A stretch of DNA of 49,375 nt from Chloroflexota bacterium (GTDB taxonomy: Bacteria; Chloroflexota; Chloroflexia; QHBQ01; JADMIH01): the NCBI GenBank assembly GCA_015478675.1, contig JADMIH010000011.1:1-49375 (forward strand), given 5' to 3'. Made by a program: the position numbers and the translations under genes. Shown one piece after another: positions 7,118 through 15,200 of this stretch; position 1 is the stretch's first letter; each line of letters starts with the position of its first letter. The notes under the pieces were generated by a model. It saw only the letters and a program-made list of their open reading frames with translations, had not been told where the DNA came from and did not search any database.

Positions 7118-9523
7118 ATGAAGTTCAGGCTTTCGAGCGCAAATATTGCCCTAACGTCAGGGCTGCTGGCGGTTATTACGCTGCTGCCTGGGCAGGTTGC
7201 AGCGGGTGATAGCAGTAGCATCGGCGGCACAACCGTCCAGGCGGCTCTCCAACCGAGTGCGCAAAGCCAGCCACCCGCCACTCCTGCCCCCGGTGACTGG
7301 CCGATGTACGGCCACGACGTGAGCCGCACGAACTACAACCCTGATGAGACGCTCTTGAACAGCGGCAACGTAGCCCAGATGGTACAACGCTGGCAGGTAG
7401 ACATAGGAGGCGGCACCATTCCCTCCGGCGCGCCAAGTGTAGCGGGGGGCAAGGTCTATATCGGTAATAATGGCACATCAGGGAACAATTTCTTCGCCTA
7501 CGATGCAGTCAACGGCGGCGCACCGCTTTGGAGTACAACCGTAGGACATGGGCCGGAGACGGGCTGTGGCGGTATACATATAGGTTCTACGTCAGCCATC
7601 TCCGGCACTGTTCTTTCTGTGGGGGGTGGAGATTCGGCATACTATGGCCTCAACGCGAACACCGGCGCCCAACTGTGGCGCAATGATATGAATGTTGGGC
7701 GAAGCGGCTTCCCCTGGGTATCGCCGCTCCTGGCTAATGGCATGTCGTACATTGGTATAGCCTCCGGTTGTGATGACCCCTCAGTGCGTGGCGAAGTACG
7801 CGCTATCAATGAGGTTACGGGCCAACAGGTAGCCAACCAGTATTTTGTCCCAGCAGGAGAGGCAGGCGCAGGTATCTGGAACTCGCCCGCCCTGGACCCA
7901 AAGAGCAACACACTCGTCGTCGTCACAGGCGAGGACTACAACGGCTACAACGGCCCCTATAACCGCGCTATGATTTCTCTTAATCCTCTGACGTTGCAGA
8001 TCCTGCAATCGTATCAAGAAGGGGGTTTGAACAACGACCTTGACTTCGGCACTACACCCATAGTCTTCCACGATGCTCAAGGTCGCACATTGGTCGCAGC
8101 CAACCATAAAGACGGCACCTTCTACACTTATGTGCTGAACGACATCAATTCCGGCCCTATATGGCAGCGGGCGACTGGCACCGACGTGGGGATGATGCCT
8201 GCCTACGACCCTACCTTCGGCAACGGCGGCACACTATTCATCGAGGGCGGTGGCGCCCGGCTCTACGCAGTTGACCCCGCCACGGGGCAAGATCGCTGGC
8301 CCGATATAGGCGTGAGCAGCTATGGCAACCTGGCTATCGCTAACGGCCTCATCTTCGTAAATGACGACGGCACCCTCAAGATCTTCAACGAGACCGATGG
8401 CAGCCACATACGTGACCTGCCCGGAGCGGCCAGTGGCGGCTCGTATTCTGGCGCGGTGGTCTCTAACGGCTTTGTCTACTGGCTCTCAGGTACCCGCCTG
8501 AACGCCTGGAGCCTGCCCGCGGGCACTCCGGTCCCAACTTCCACCTCCACTTCGACATCGCTGCCAACGGCTACGGTCGTGCCTACAAGCACATCCCTGC
8601 CTCCGACTTCCACTAACACCGCTGTAGCCTCTACCGCTACTGCTACTGCTACAGCCACAGGCGTAGCACCTACCTCAACTGGAACAATCGCCATAACAGC
8701 TACAGCTACAGCTACAGCTACAGCTACAGCTACGGGCATAGCGCCTACAGCCACCAGAACAACAATCGCAACAAACACCAGAACGATCACGGCCGTGCCT
8801 ACAACTACTAATACTACGACGACAGTTGCCACCTCAACAGCGCAGGCAACCGTCTGCACGATTAGCTTCACCGACGTACCACCCGGTTCAACCTTTTACT
8901 CATATGTAGAATGCCTGGCGTGCCGGGGAATAATCAACGGTTACGAGTGCGGAGGCCCCGGCGAGCCTTGCGACAGCAACGGCGACGGCTACTTCCGCCC
9001 TGGCAACCAGGTTACCCGCGGCCAGCTCTCGAAGATAGTCTCCAACTCGGCAGGCTACGATGATACGCCCACAGGCGTAACCTACCAGGACGTGCCCTCC
9101 AACAGCACTTTCTACGTATATATAGAGAGGCTGACCAGCCGTGGCTTCATGGGTGGCTACGAGTGCGGAGGCCCCGGCGAGCCTTGCGTGGCACCCCAGA
9201 ACAAGCCTTACTTCAGGCCAAACGCTAACGCCACACGCGGCCAACTCTCGAAGATAGTCTCAAATGCGAGAGGCCTCAACGATGATCCGGGCCAGCAAGT
9301 CTACGAGGACGTGCCGCCGGGAAGCGCCTTCTACGACTACATTAACAGGTTAACCAGACAGGGAGTGATCGGCGGCTACGAGTGCGGAGGCCCCGGCGAG
9401 CCTTGCGTGCCCACCGGCAACAGGCCCTATTTCCGACCATTCAACAACGCAACCAGAGGGCAGACCTCGAAGATAGACAGCATCACATTCTTCCCACAGT
9501 GCAACCCGCAGGCCCGCCGCTAG
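7118..9523 (+). CDS. Secreted PQQ-like beta-propeller protein with Thr-rich linker and three SLH modules
   Basis: This 801-residue paralogue of the preceding protein has a signal peptide (about 1-29). A beta-propeller runs to about residue 465, starting with PMYGHDVSRTNYNP. A Thr/Ala/Ser-rich linker follows (about 468-580), partly encoded by a hexanucleotide repeat. The C-terminus has three S-layer homology modules (from about 583, 656 and 728), each with TDVPP/QDVP/EDVPP...FY.Y...L, ...GG..CGGPGEPC and YFRP...TRGQ.SKI. SLH modules normally bind cell-wall polymers, so this is probably the surface-attached version of the neighbour. AAGGAGG sits about 9 bases before the ATG. The SLH modules carry conserved Cys pairs, and a DSNGDGY calcium-like loop is present in module 1. 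Confidence 0.85.
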   Translation: MKFRLSSANIALTSGLLAVITLLPGQVAAGDSSSIGGTTVQAALQPSAQSQPPATPAPGDWPMYGHDVSRTNYNPDETLLNSGNVAQMVQRWQVDIGGGTIPSGAPSVAGGKVYIGNNGTSGNNFFAYDAVNGGAPLWSTTVGHGPETGCGGIHIGSTSAISGTVLSVGGGDSAYYGLNANTGAQLWRNDMNVGRSGFPWVSPLLANGMSYIGIASGCDDPSVRGEVRAINEVTGQQVANQYFVPAGEAGAGIWNSPALDPKSNTLVVVTGEDYNGYNGPYNRAMISLNPLTLQILQSYQEGGLNNDLDFGTTPIVFHDAQGRTLVAANHKDGTFYTYVLNDINSGPIWQRATGTDVGMMPAYDPTFGNGGTLFIEGGGARLYAVDPATGQDRWPDIGVSSYGNLAIANGLIFVNDDGTLKIFNETDGSHIRDLPGAASGGSYSGAVVSNGFVYWLSGTRLNAWSLPAGTPVPTSTSTSTSLPTATVVPTSTSLPPTSTNTAVASTATATATATGVAPTSTGTIAITATATATATATATGIAPTATRTTIATNTRTITAVPTTTNTTTTVATSTAQATVCTISFTDVPPGSTFYSYVECLACRGIINGYECGGPGEPCDSNGDGYFRPGNQVTRGQLSKIVSNSAGYDDTPTGVTYQDVPSNSTFYVYIERLTSRGFMGGYECGGPGEPCVAPQNKPYFRPNANATRGQLSKIVSNARGLNDDPGQQVYEDVPPGSAFYDYINRLTRQGVIGGYECGGPGEPCVPTGNRPYFRPFNNATRGQTSKIDSITFFPQCNPQARR
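8696..8733 (+). repeat. Hexanucleotide ACAGCT tandem repeat
   Basis: Six uninterrupted ACAGCT units plus two bases lie inside the linker of the SLH propeller gene and encode alternating Thr and Ala. Because the unit is two codons, slippage would change linker length without shifting the frame. Confidence 0.9.
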
Positions 9524-9693
9524 CAGTGTTGCCACACCCCGTCAGGGGTGGTAAACAGCCGAACCAGGACTGGACGTGTATTGCGTCATCCGTACTACGT
9601 GAAGGATTACAGATATTGTATCTTTTCGCCTCACGCGGTACGCATGACGTGATACTCACATATAGGTAGCACACCGCAAAAAGAGGAAACGTA

Positions 9694-10524
9694 GTGATTT
9701 CGCCATACCCACAAGCGCCGCAGCATGGCACACCCGTCACCACACCCCTTTCACCTGACACCCGGTACCCCATCATGCCGGGCGCTGAGCCTTTCCTGTA
9801 CAAAGCGGGTGACGTAGGTTGCTTGCTGGTGCATGGTTTTACATCTACCCCTTTCGAGATGCAATCCCTGGGCCGCTACCTGGCAGAGAGAGGCATCACA
9901 GCCGGAGCTGTGCTGCTGGCAGGGCACGGCACAGCGCCCGAAGATCTGCAAGGCAAGAGTTGGCACGACTGGCACGCCTCGGTGAATGAGGCGCTGGACA
10001 TTATGCTGGCGCAATGCAAACGGGTCTACCTGGCAGGGCTGTCGCTTGGCGGCGCTCTCACCCTCTACACAGCGGCGCGGCGCGGCGATGACCTGGCGGG
10101 CATCATCTCGATGTCAGCCCCTATCTACCTGCCATCGGGGCTGGGATTTATGCTGAACCAGTTGAAAGGCTATGTCCCTTACCTCAACAAGCCCTTCCGT
10201 GATATAGAAGACCCCGATGCGAGGGCGCGCCACATAGGTTATCCATACTCGCCATCCGATGCCACCGCCTCTCTCATAGATTTCCTTGGCCCCGTCCGCG
10301 CAGCCTTGCCACAAATAAAAGCGCCCGCGCTGATTATCTACGCCCGCCATGACCACGTGGTGCCGAGCGTAAGCTCACATCACATATACTCCCGTATCGG
10401 CTCAAAAGACAAGCGAATGCTCGCACTCCACAGAGGCTATCACATAGTAACAGTAGACACAGATTGCGAGAAGGTGCATGCCGCTATCTACAGCTTCATC
10501 AGCGAGCGTGATGGGAATGCGTGA
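9694..10524 (+). CDS. Alpha/beta-hydrolase (carboxylesterase/monoacylglycerol lipase-like)
   Basis: This 276-residue protein has the alpha/beta-hydrolase fold of the Est30/YvaK-type carboxylesterases. HGFTSTPFEM forms the oxyanion region near residue 50. The nucleophile elbow is GLSLGG (Ser near 116). The acid is in ARHDHVVP near 218-222 and the His in GYHIVTVDTD near 249, a spacing typical of this family. There is no signal peptide, so it is cytoplasmic. The start is GTG at 9694 with AGAGGAAA about 6 bases upstream. The debranching enzyme gene begins 45 bp downstream and may share the transcript. Confidence 0.85.
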   Translation: MISPYPQAPQHGTPVTTPLSPDTRYPIMPGAEPFLYKAGDVGCLLVHGFTSTPFEMQSLGRYLAERGITAGAVLLAGHGTAPEDLQGKSWHDWHASVNEALDIMLAQCKRVYLAGLSLGGALTLYTAARRGDDLAGIISMSAPIYLPSGLGFMLNQLKGYVPYLNKPFRDIEDPDARARHIGYPYSPSDATASLIDFLGPVRAALPQIKAPALIIYARHDHVVPSVSSHHIYSRIGSKDKRMLALHRGYHIVTVDTDCEKVHAAIYSFISERDGNA

Positions 10525-10569
10525 ACCGCAAACTGTACTATCAGCCTTCGGCTACCGTGCCCAATAACC

Positions 10570-12633
10570 ATGATAACTATACCAAGAGAAGCGTGCATAG
10601 ATTTGGACCAGGCGCTCAACAAAGAGTGGTTGGTCGGCAACGGCATCGGCGGCTACGCTTCAAGTACCATAGCGGGGGTGAACACGCGGCGATATCATGG
10701 CTATCTTGTAGCCGCCCTCAAGCCTCCTGGTGAGCGCACTCTGCTCCTGGCGAACATTGACGAAGAAGCAGAGATAGATGGCCGCACATACTATCTTGGC
10801 GCGAACGAGTACCCTGACGGCAAAATACACCCTGGCGGTTTCGTCCATATCGAAGAGTTCCAAATCCGAGATGGGATACCCACTACGATATTCCGCCTGG
10901 GCGACAGCGCCCTCCTCAAAACAGTCTGGATGGAGCACGGGCACAACACCACGTACATACGTTACACATACACGGAAGGCGACGGGGAATGCTGCCTGCT
11001 ATTGCATACAATGTGCAACTATCGCGATTACCACAGCATGACCAAAGGCAACTTTGAGCATGGCTACGGGGTAGAACCGCTTGCGAACGGCTGCAAGGTA
11101 CAGGCCGATGAGCATGCCAGACCTTTCTGGCTTACCGCCGGGCCGGACGCTACTTTCACGCCAACAGGCGTCTGGTACTGGAACTTTGTATACCGCAGAG
11201 AAGTGGAGCGCGGCTACAACGAGACAGAAGACCTCTATCTCCCCGGCGTTTTCAGAGCTGTGCTACAACAGGGCGACAGCCTTGTGCTGGTAGCGAGCAA
11301 CGAACCACCGTGGGCTACAGAGCCGCTAGTAGCAAATGCCTGGAGGCGCGAGCAAGCACGCCAGCAAACTCTCCTGCAAAACGCCGGTATAAAAGCTGAG
11401 GTAGAATTAGAGGAAGCGGCCAGCGTGAGCGCGCCAGACGAGGCGTTCGCAGCCCAGCTTGTACGCGCCGCCGATACCTTTATGGTGATGCGCGACCTTG
11501 ACAGAAGCGGCGAGACCACCGAAGCGCCGACTCTGCTGGCGGGCTACCACTGGTTCACTGATTGGGGCCGCGACACTATGATCTCACTCCCCGGCCTCTC
11601 CATTCCTACAGGCAGCGTCCGTGAAGCCAACAAAATATTGCGCACCTTCGGTCTCTTCGCGCAGCAGGGCCTCATACCTAACAACTTCCCCGACGCGGCG
11701 GGCGTCGCACCGCAGTACAACACAGCCGATGCTACTCTCTGGATGTTCGCCGCCGTTGACGCTCTTGCTCGCGCTACCGGCAACATGTCAACCGCGCGCG
11801 ATCTTTATCCGCTCCTCGCCGATATAGTCGCCTGGCATGTGCGCGGCACTCGCTTCGGCATCCATGTGGATCCAACCGACGGCCTGCTACACGCCGGCGA
11901 GGAGGGGTGCCAGCTTACCTGGATGGATGCCAAAGTTGGAGGCTGGGTTGTGACGCCGCGTACAGGCAAGCCTGTGGAGATAAATGCTCTCTGGTACAAT
12001 GCCCTGCTTGTGATGGAGAAGCTGCGCCTGTCTCTAGGTTCCAGCATGATGCGCGGGGAGGAAGACCCACCCGACTTCAATGCTCTCGCTGAACAAGCAA
12101 GAGATTCTTTCCAGAAGCGATTCTGGTATAGCAAAGGGGGCTATCTCTTCGACGTTATAGACGGACCAAATGGTGACGATAGCGCTTTGCGCCCCAACCA
12201 ATTGCTGGCCCTCTCCTTGAGCAGTAACCTTGTCAGCGTAGAGCAGGCACAACAGGCGCTTGGCGTTGTGAGGCAGCAGCTGCTTACACCTTATGGCCTG
12301 CGTACCCTGTCACCCCACGCTCCTGAGTACAAAGGCAACTATACAGGCGATAGACGTGAGCGCGACGGCGCATACCACCAGGGTACGGTGTGGGCATGGC
12401 TCCTCGGACCCTATTTTGGCGCTGTGCGCGCGATAGAGGGAGAAGAAGCAGCGCGCAAAGAATTGCGGCAGATGTTGCCCACCTTCAAAGCCCATCTCGC
12501 GGAGGCCGGGCTTGGCAGCATCAGCGAAATATTTGACGGCGATGCTCCTTATCGGCCAAGAGGGTGTATCTCCCAGGCGTGGAGCGTGGCCGAATTGCTG
12601 CGTCTAGTCTGGGGACCCGAACGGCTGCTGTAG
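10570..12633 (+). CDS. Glycogen debranching enzyme (amylo-alpha-1,6-glucosidase), archaeal type
   Basis: This 687-residue cytoplasmic enzyme is expected to hydrolyse alpha-1,6 branch points in glycogen or maltodextrins. The N-terminal domain opens with KEWLVGNGIGGYASSTIAG and NTRRYHGYLVA, the signature of this family. The C-terminal (alpha/alpha)6 barrel has the block AGYHWFTDWGRDTMISLPGL near residues 320-340, containing the expected catalytic acid region. It ends with GCISQAWSVAELLRL, also typical. The length fits the family. A second, different debranching-type enzyme is encoded at 15197-17449 on the other strand, so alpha-glucan handling appears duplicated here. Confidence 0.9.
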   Translation: MITIPREACIDLDQALNKEWLVGNGIGGYASSTIAGVNTRRYHGYLVAALKPPGERTLLLANIDEEAEIDGRTYYLGANEYPDGKIHPGGFVHIEEFQIRDGIPTTIFRLGDSALLKTVWMEHGHNTTYIRYTYTEGDGECCLLLHTMCNYRDYHSMTKGNFEHGYGVEPLANGCKVQADEHARPFWLTAGPDATFTPTGVWYWNFVYRREVERGYNETEDLYLPGVFRAVLQQGDSLVLVASNEPPWATEPLVANAWRREQARQQTLLQNAGIKAEVELEEAASVSAPDEAFAAQLVRAADTFMVMRDLDRSGETTEAPTLLAGYHWFTDWGRDTMISLPGLSIPTGSVREANKILRTFGLFAQQGLIPNNFPDAAGVAPQYNTADATLWMFAAVDALARATGNMSTARDLYPLLADIVAWHVRGTRFGIHVDPTDGLLHAGEEGCQLTWMDAKVGGWVVTPRTGKPVEINALWYNALLVMEKLRLSLGSSMMRGEEDPPDFNALAEQARDSFQKRFWYSKGGYLFDVIDGPNGDDSALRPNQLLALSLSSNLVSVEQAQQALGVVRQQLLTPYGLRTLSPHAPEYKGNYTGDRRERDGAYHQGTVWAWLLGPYFGAVRAIEGEEAARKELRQMLPTFKAHLAEAGLGSISEIFDGDAPYRPRGCISQAWSVAELLRLVWGPERLL

Positions 12634-12691
12634 CGACAGGTAGTATACTTGTGAACCACACCTGTGGGGAAGGGCTTTTCTTTTCATCTGG

Positions 12692-12720
12692 TGGACGGCC
12701 CTACGCGTATAAGTTATAAA
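12692..12720 (+). promoter_or_regulatory. Promoter of the rhomboid gene, possibly leaderless
   Basis: TGGACG (12692-12697) and TATAAA (12715-12720) are separated by 17 bp. The -10 ends 6 bases before the ATG, and no Shine-Dalgarno sequence lies between, so transcription would start at or next to the start codon. Confidence 0.5.
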
Positions 12721-12726
12721 TAGCTT

Positions 12727-13674
12727 ATGTACGCACCTGAGCAATCTCCTCCCTCGGAACCTACAAATACGCCCTGGCGTCCTGAGCCGGACAACCCACC
12801 TCAAAATGGCGTGGATCGCTATCTACCTCCTCCCCCCAACTATGTGCCGCCGCCGCGCCCTTCTATTTACGCGGGGCGTCCTGAGGCGGCGCGGCTGGTG
12901 CGCACCTGGTTGCGTATTCCGGCAGAGCGGGCGGTGCTGACGCCGCTTATACTTGCGCTGCTCGTAGCAATTTTCGTGATTATGACGGTCATAGGCGGCT
13001 CGCTCACGGCAACTGAGAACGATGATTTCTTGATAAATTGGGGAGCAAAGTTCAGCCCTTACATCGTAGCGGGCGAATGGTGGAGGCTCATTACTGCCAC
13101 TTTGCTGCATGCAGGCTTCCTGCATATAGCTCTCAATGGCTACGCGCTCTACGTAATAGGGATGGATCTTGAGTCCTTCTTCGGCAGGGCACGCTTCGCC
13201 GCGATCTATGTAATAGCAGGTTTGGCGGGAAGCGTTGCCAGTTTCGCTTTCTCACCTTACTGCTCGCTTGGGGTAGGTGCATCCGGTGCGATATTCGGGC
13301 TTGTGGGTGCGCTAGCGGTCTATTTTGGACTAAACCGCGAGCTTTTTGGCAAGATAGGCCAATTCCAGTTCTGGAATATTATCGTGGTGATCGTGCTGAA
13401 CCTGGGCCTCGGCTTCTCAGGGATCTTCCCTATAGACAACTCCGCCCACCTGGGCGGCCTCATCGCCGGGGCCGCGGTAGGCTATGTGCTTTGCCCGCGC
13501 TATGCATCAGGAGGCTGGTCCAGACCCAATCTGCTAGAGGCAGTGAACACCAACAAGAGCAAACTCACATGGTTCGCTACCCTGTTGATCGGCCTCGATG
13601 TCATATTCATCTTCTTCGTAGTGCTGCTGATGTTCCAGCGCGGAGTAATAGCGACGCACGTGTGTTTACAGTGA
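12727..13674 (+). CDS. Rhomboid-family intramembrane serine protease
   Basis: This 315-residue membrane protein has a proline-rich cytoplasmic N-terminus of about 55 residues. Six or seven transmembrane helices follow. The rhomboid core is clear: GEWWRLITATLLHAGFLHIALN, then the serine motif GASG (Ser near residue 186) and the His partner in NSAHLGGLIAG near 239. It is expected to cleave single-pass membrane proteins within or near the bilayer. The His-rich loop HAGFLHIALN is the usual family mark. No substrate is suggested by the neighbours. The gene lacks a ribosome-binding site. Confidence 0.9.
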   Translation: MYAPEQSPPSEPTNTPWRPEPDNPPQNGVDRYLPPPPNYVPPPRPSIYAGRPEAARLVRTWLRIPAERAVLTPLILALLVAIFVIMTVIGGSLTATENDDFLINWGAKFSPYIVAGEWWRLITATLLHAGFLHIALNGYALYVIGMDLESFFGRARFAAIYVIAGLAGSVASFAFSPYCSLGVGASGAIFGLVGALAVYFGLNRELFGKIGQFQFWNIIVVIVLNLGLGFSGIFPIDNSAHLGGLIAGAAVGYVLCPRYASGGWSRPNLLEAVNTNKSKLTWFATLLIGLDVIFIFFVVLLMFQRGVIATHVCLQ

Positions 13675-13714
13675 AACGTAGGGCGTATTATCTGTTGTGT
13701 ACGCAGCTGTGACT

Positions 13715-13746
13715 GGCGGGCCAGCCATCGTCGGCTGCCGCCCGCC
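13715..13746 (+). terminator. GC-rich hairpin after the rhomboid gene
   Basis: GGCGGGCCAGCC (13715-13726) pairs with GGCTGCCGCCCGCC (13733-13746) with a small bulge. It lies about 40 bp after the stop codon. No T-run follows, so an intrinsic terminator role is uncertain. Confidence 0.4.
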
Positions 13747-13784
13747 GCCCCACCCGCACTCTTCTTGACTAAACCGGAGCCTCT

Positions 13785-14375
13785 ATGGAATACCTTTGGA
13801 CACCCTGGCGGATGACTTACATTAGCGGCGCTAGCGGCGCCACCGCCGAAAATGATAAAACACCACCACAGGCGAGCAACAGCGCAGGCGATCATGCAGA
13901 GGCCGCTGAGGAGCTTGCTCTGCCGGGTGGAGAAGGTACTGAATGTGTTTTTTGTGGACGCATGCGCTTGCCGGAGTCAGATGACCGTGCGAAGCTGATA
14001 CTCTTGCGCGGCAGCCACAACTTCGTGATCCTGAACTTATATCCCTACAACTCAGCTCACCTGATGGTAGTGCCTTATCTGCACACAGCCGACTTCGCGG
14101 GGCTGGATGCAGGAACTACAAGTGAGCTGATGAGATTGGTACAGAGGATGCTGAGCGTGATAACCGCCGAGTACAAGCCTGAGGGGTACAACACAGGTAT
14201 GAACCTCGGCAGAGTAGCAGGTGCGGGTGTGGCCGACCACGTACATATGCATATAGTGCCTCGCTGGGCGGGCGACACCAACTTCATGCCTGTGGTCGGC
14301 GCAACAAAGGTGATGCCTGAACTGCTGGAAACCACTTACGACAGGCTGAAGGCGCGGCTCCAGATTACAAGCTGA
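13785..14375 (+). CDS. HIT-domain protein (Ap4A phosphorylase/hydrolase-like)
   Basis: This 196-residue member of the histidine triad family has the catalytic block DHVHMHIVPRW near residues 150-160. The opening MEYLWTPWRMTYI is typical of the bacterial branch related to diadenosine tetraphosphate hydrolases/phosphorylases. A CVFCGR motif near residue 47 is common in this branch. An insertion of about 30 low-complexity residues lies between the two. It is likely a cytoplasmic nucleotide hydrolase or transferase. GGAG lies about 6 bases before the ATG. The following gene is convergent, 45 bp away. Confidence 0.88.
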   Translation: MEYLWTPWRMTYISGASGATAENDKTPPQASNSAGDHAEAAEELALPGGEGTECVFCGRMRLPESDDRAKLILLRGSHNFVILNLYPYNSAHLMVVPYLHTADFAGLDAGTTSELMRLVQRMLSVITAEYKPEGYNTGMNLGRVAGAGVADHVHMHIVPRWAGDTNFMPVVGATKVMPELLETTYDRLKARLQITS

Positions 14376-14420
14376 TGCGCCCACTACCCGGTTTAACTCT
14401 CCTGAGATACCCACAAGGCT

Positions 14421-15200
14421 TCAGGGCAGGCCAGCCACAAATCTCCCCAACCTGCGATTGTATTCCTCCGGCTGCTCCAGAGGAAGCATATGCCCCGCGC
14501 CCTCTATTTTCTCTAATTGAGAGCCTGCTATCTGCTCGTGCAGGTATTCGCTGTACCTGGGCGGCGTCATCTTGTCTTGCGCGCCCACTATGCAAAGGCA
14601 AGGCAGCTTTATTTGGCTCAGGCTCTGCATCACATCGAAGCTGTTGCAGGCAGCGTAGTCGGCATAGGTGATTTGCTGTGGAACGCGCAGAATCTGGCGG
14701 CGCGTGCCATCGAGGACGGCCTTCTGCCGGTAAGTCGGGGGCGCATCTTGTGGGGCAAAGCTCTCCTGCACAATCAAGCTAACCGCAGCAGGATAATCAA
14801 TTTGCAGCAAATCGAGTAGCTGTGGAAGCACACGCAGCCGCGCTCCCGTCCCTGTGAGCACTATCGCTTTGAGCCAGGCTGGGCGGCGCAGCGCCAAAGT
14901 GAGGGTGATAGCCCCTCCCATAGAGTGCCCGTTGAGCGCCACATCCTGGAGCCTTTCACTCTCAATGTAGTGAGCTACCCAATCCGCATAACCCTCAATA
15001 GTGCGCTTGCTATCATCAAAGTCAGTCGGAGAGCGCTCTCCAACCACAGCGTCTTTGCCTCTAGCGGGGTCATGTCCGGGCAGAGTAAGGTAGTGGGCAT
15101 CGGGAAAGGCATCTCGCTGGCGGTACCAGAAATCGGCGTTGGAGCCTGCTCCATGCACAAAAACGAGACCTTCGCCTTTTAGGGGCTGCGCCGCACTCAA
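14421..15200 (-). CDS. Alpha/beta-hydrolase
   Basis: This 259-residue soluble hydrolase has the oxyanion region VFVHGAGSNADFW near residues 12-25. The nucleophile elbow is GHSMGGA (Ser near 93), the acid is in GAQDKMTP near 208, and the His in GAGHMLPLEQP near 236. The family includes esterases, haloperoxidases and C-C hydrolases, so the substrate is open. Its ATG overlaps the TGA of the upstream glucosidase gene by four bases (ATGA), implying translational coupling and a common operon. Confidence 0.85.
   Translation of the reverse strand: MSAAQPLKGEGLVFVHGAGSNADFWYRQRDAFPDAHYLTLPGHDPARGKDAVVGERSPTDFDDSKRTIEGYADWVAHYIESERLQDVALNGHSMGGAITLTLALRRPAWLKAIVLTGTGARLRVLPQLLDLLQIDYPAAVSLIVQESFAPQDAPPTYRQKAVLDGTRRQILRVPQQITYADYAACNSFDVMQSLSQIKLPCLCIVGAQDKMTPPRYSEYLHEQIAGSQLEKIEGAGHMLPLEQPEEYNRRLGRFVAGLP

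Noticed and set aside
8476..8871. Val/Ala-rich open frame antisense to the Thr-rich linker
   Set aside because: It is the complement of a Thr/Ala-coding low-complexity repeat, a common artefact. A similar artefact is at 38559-38882.
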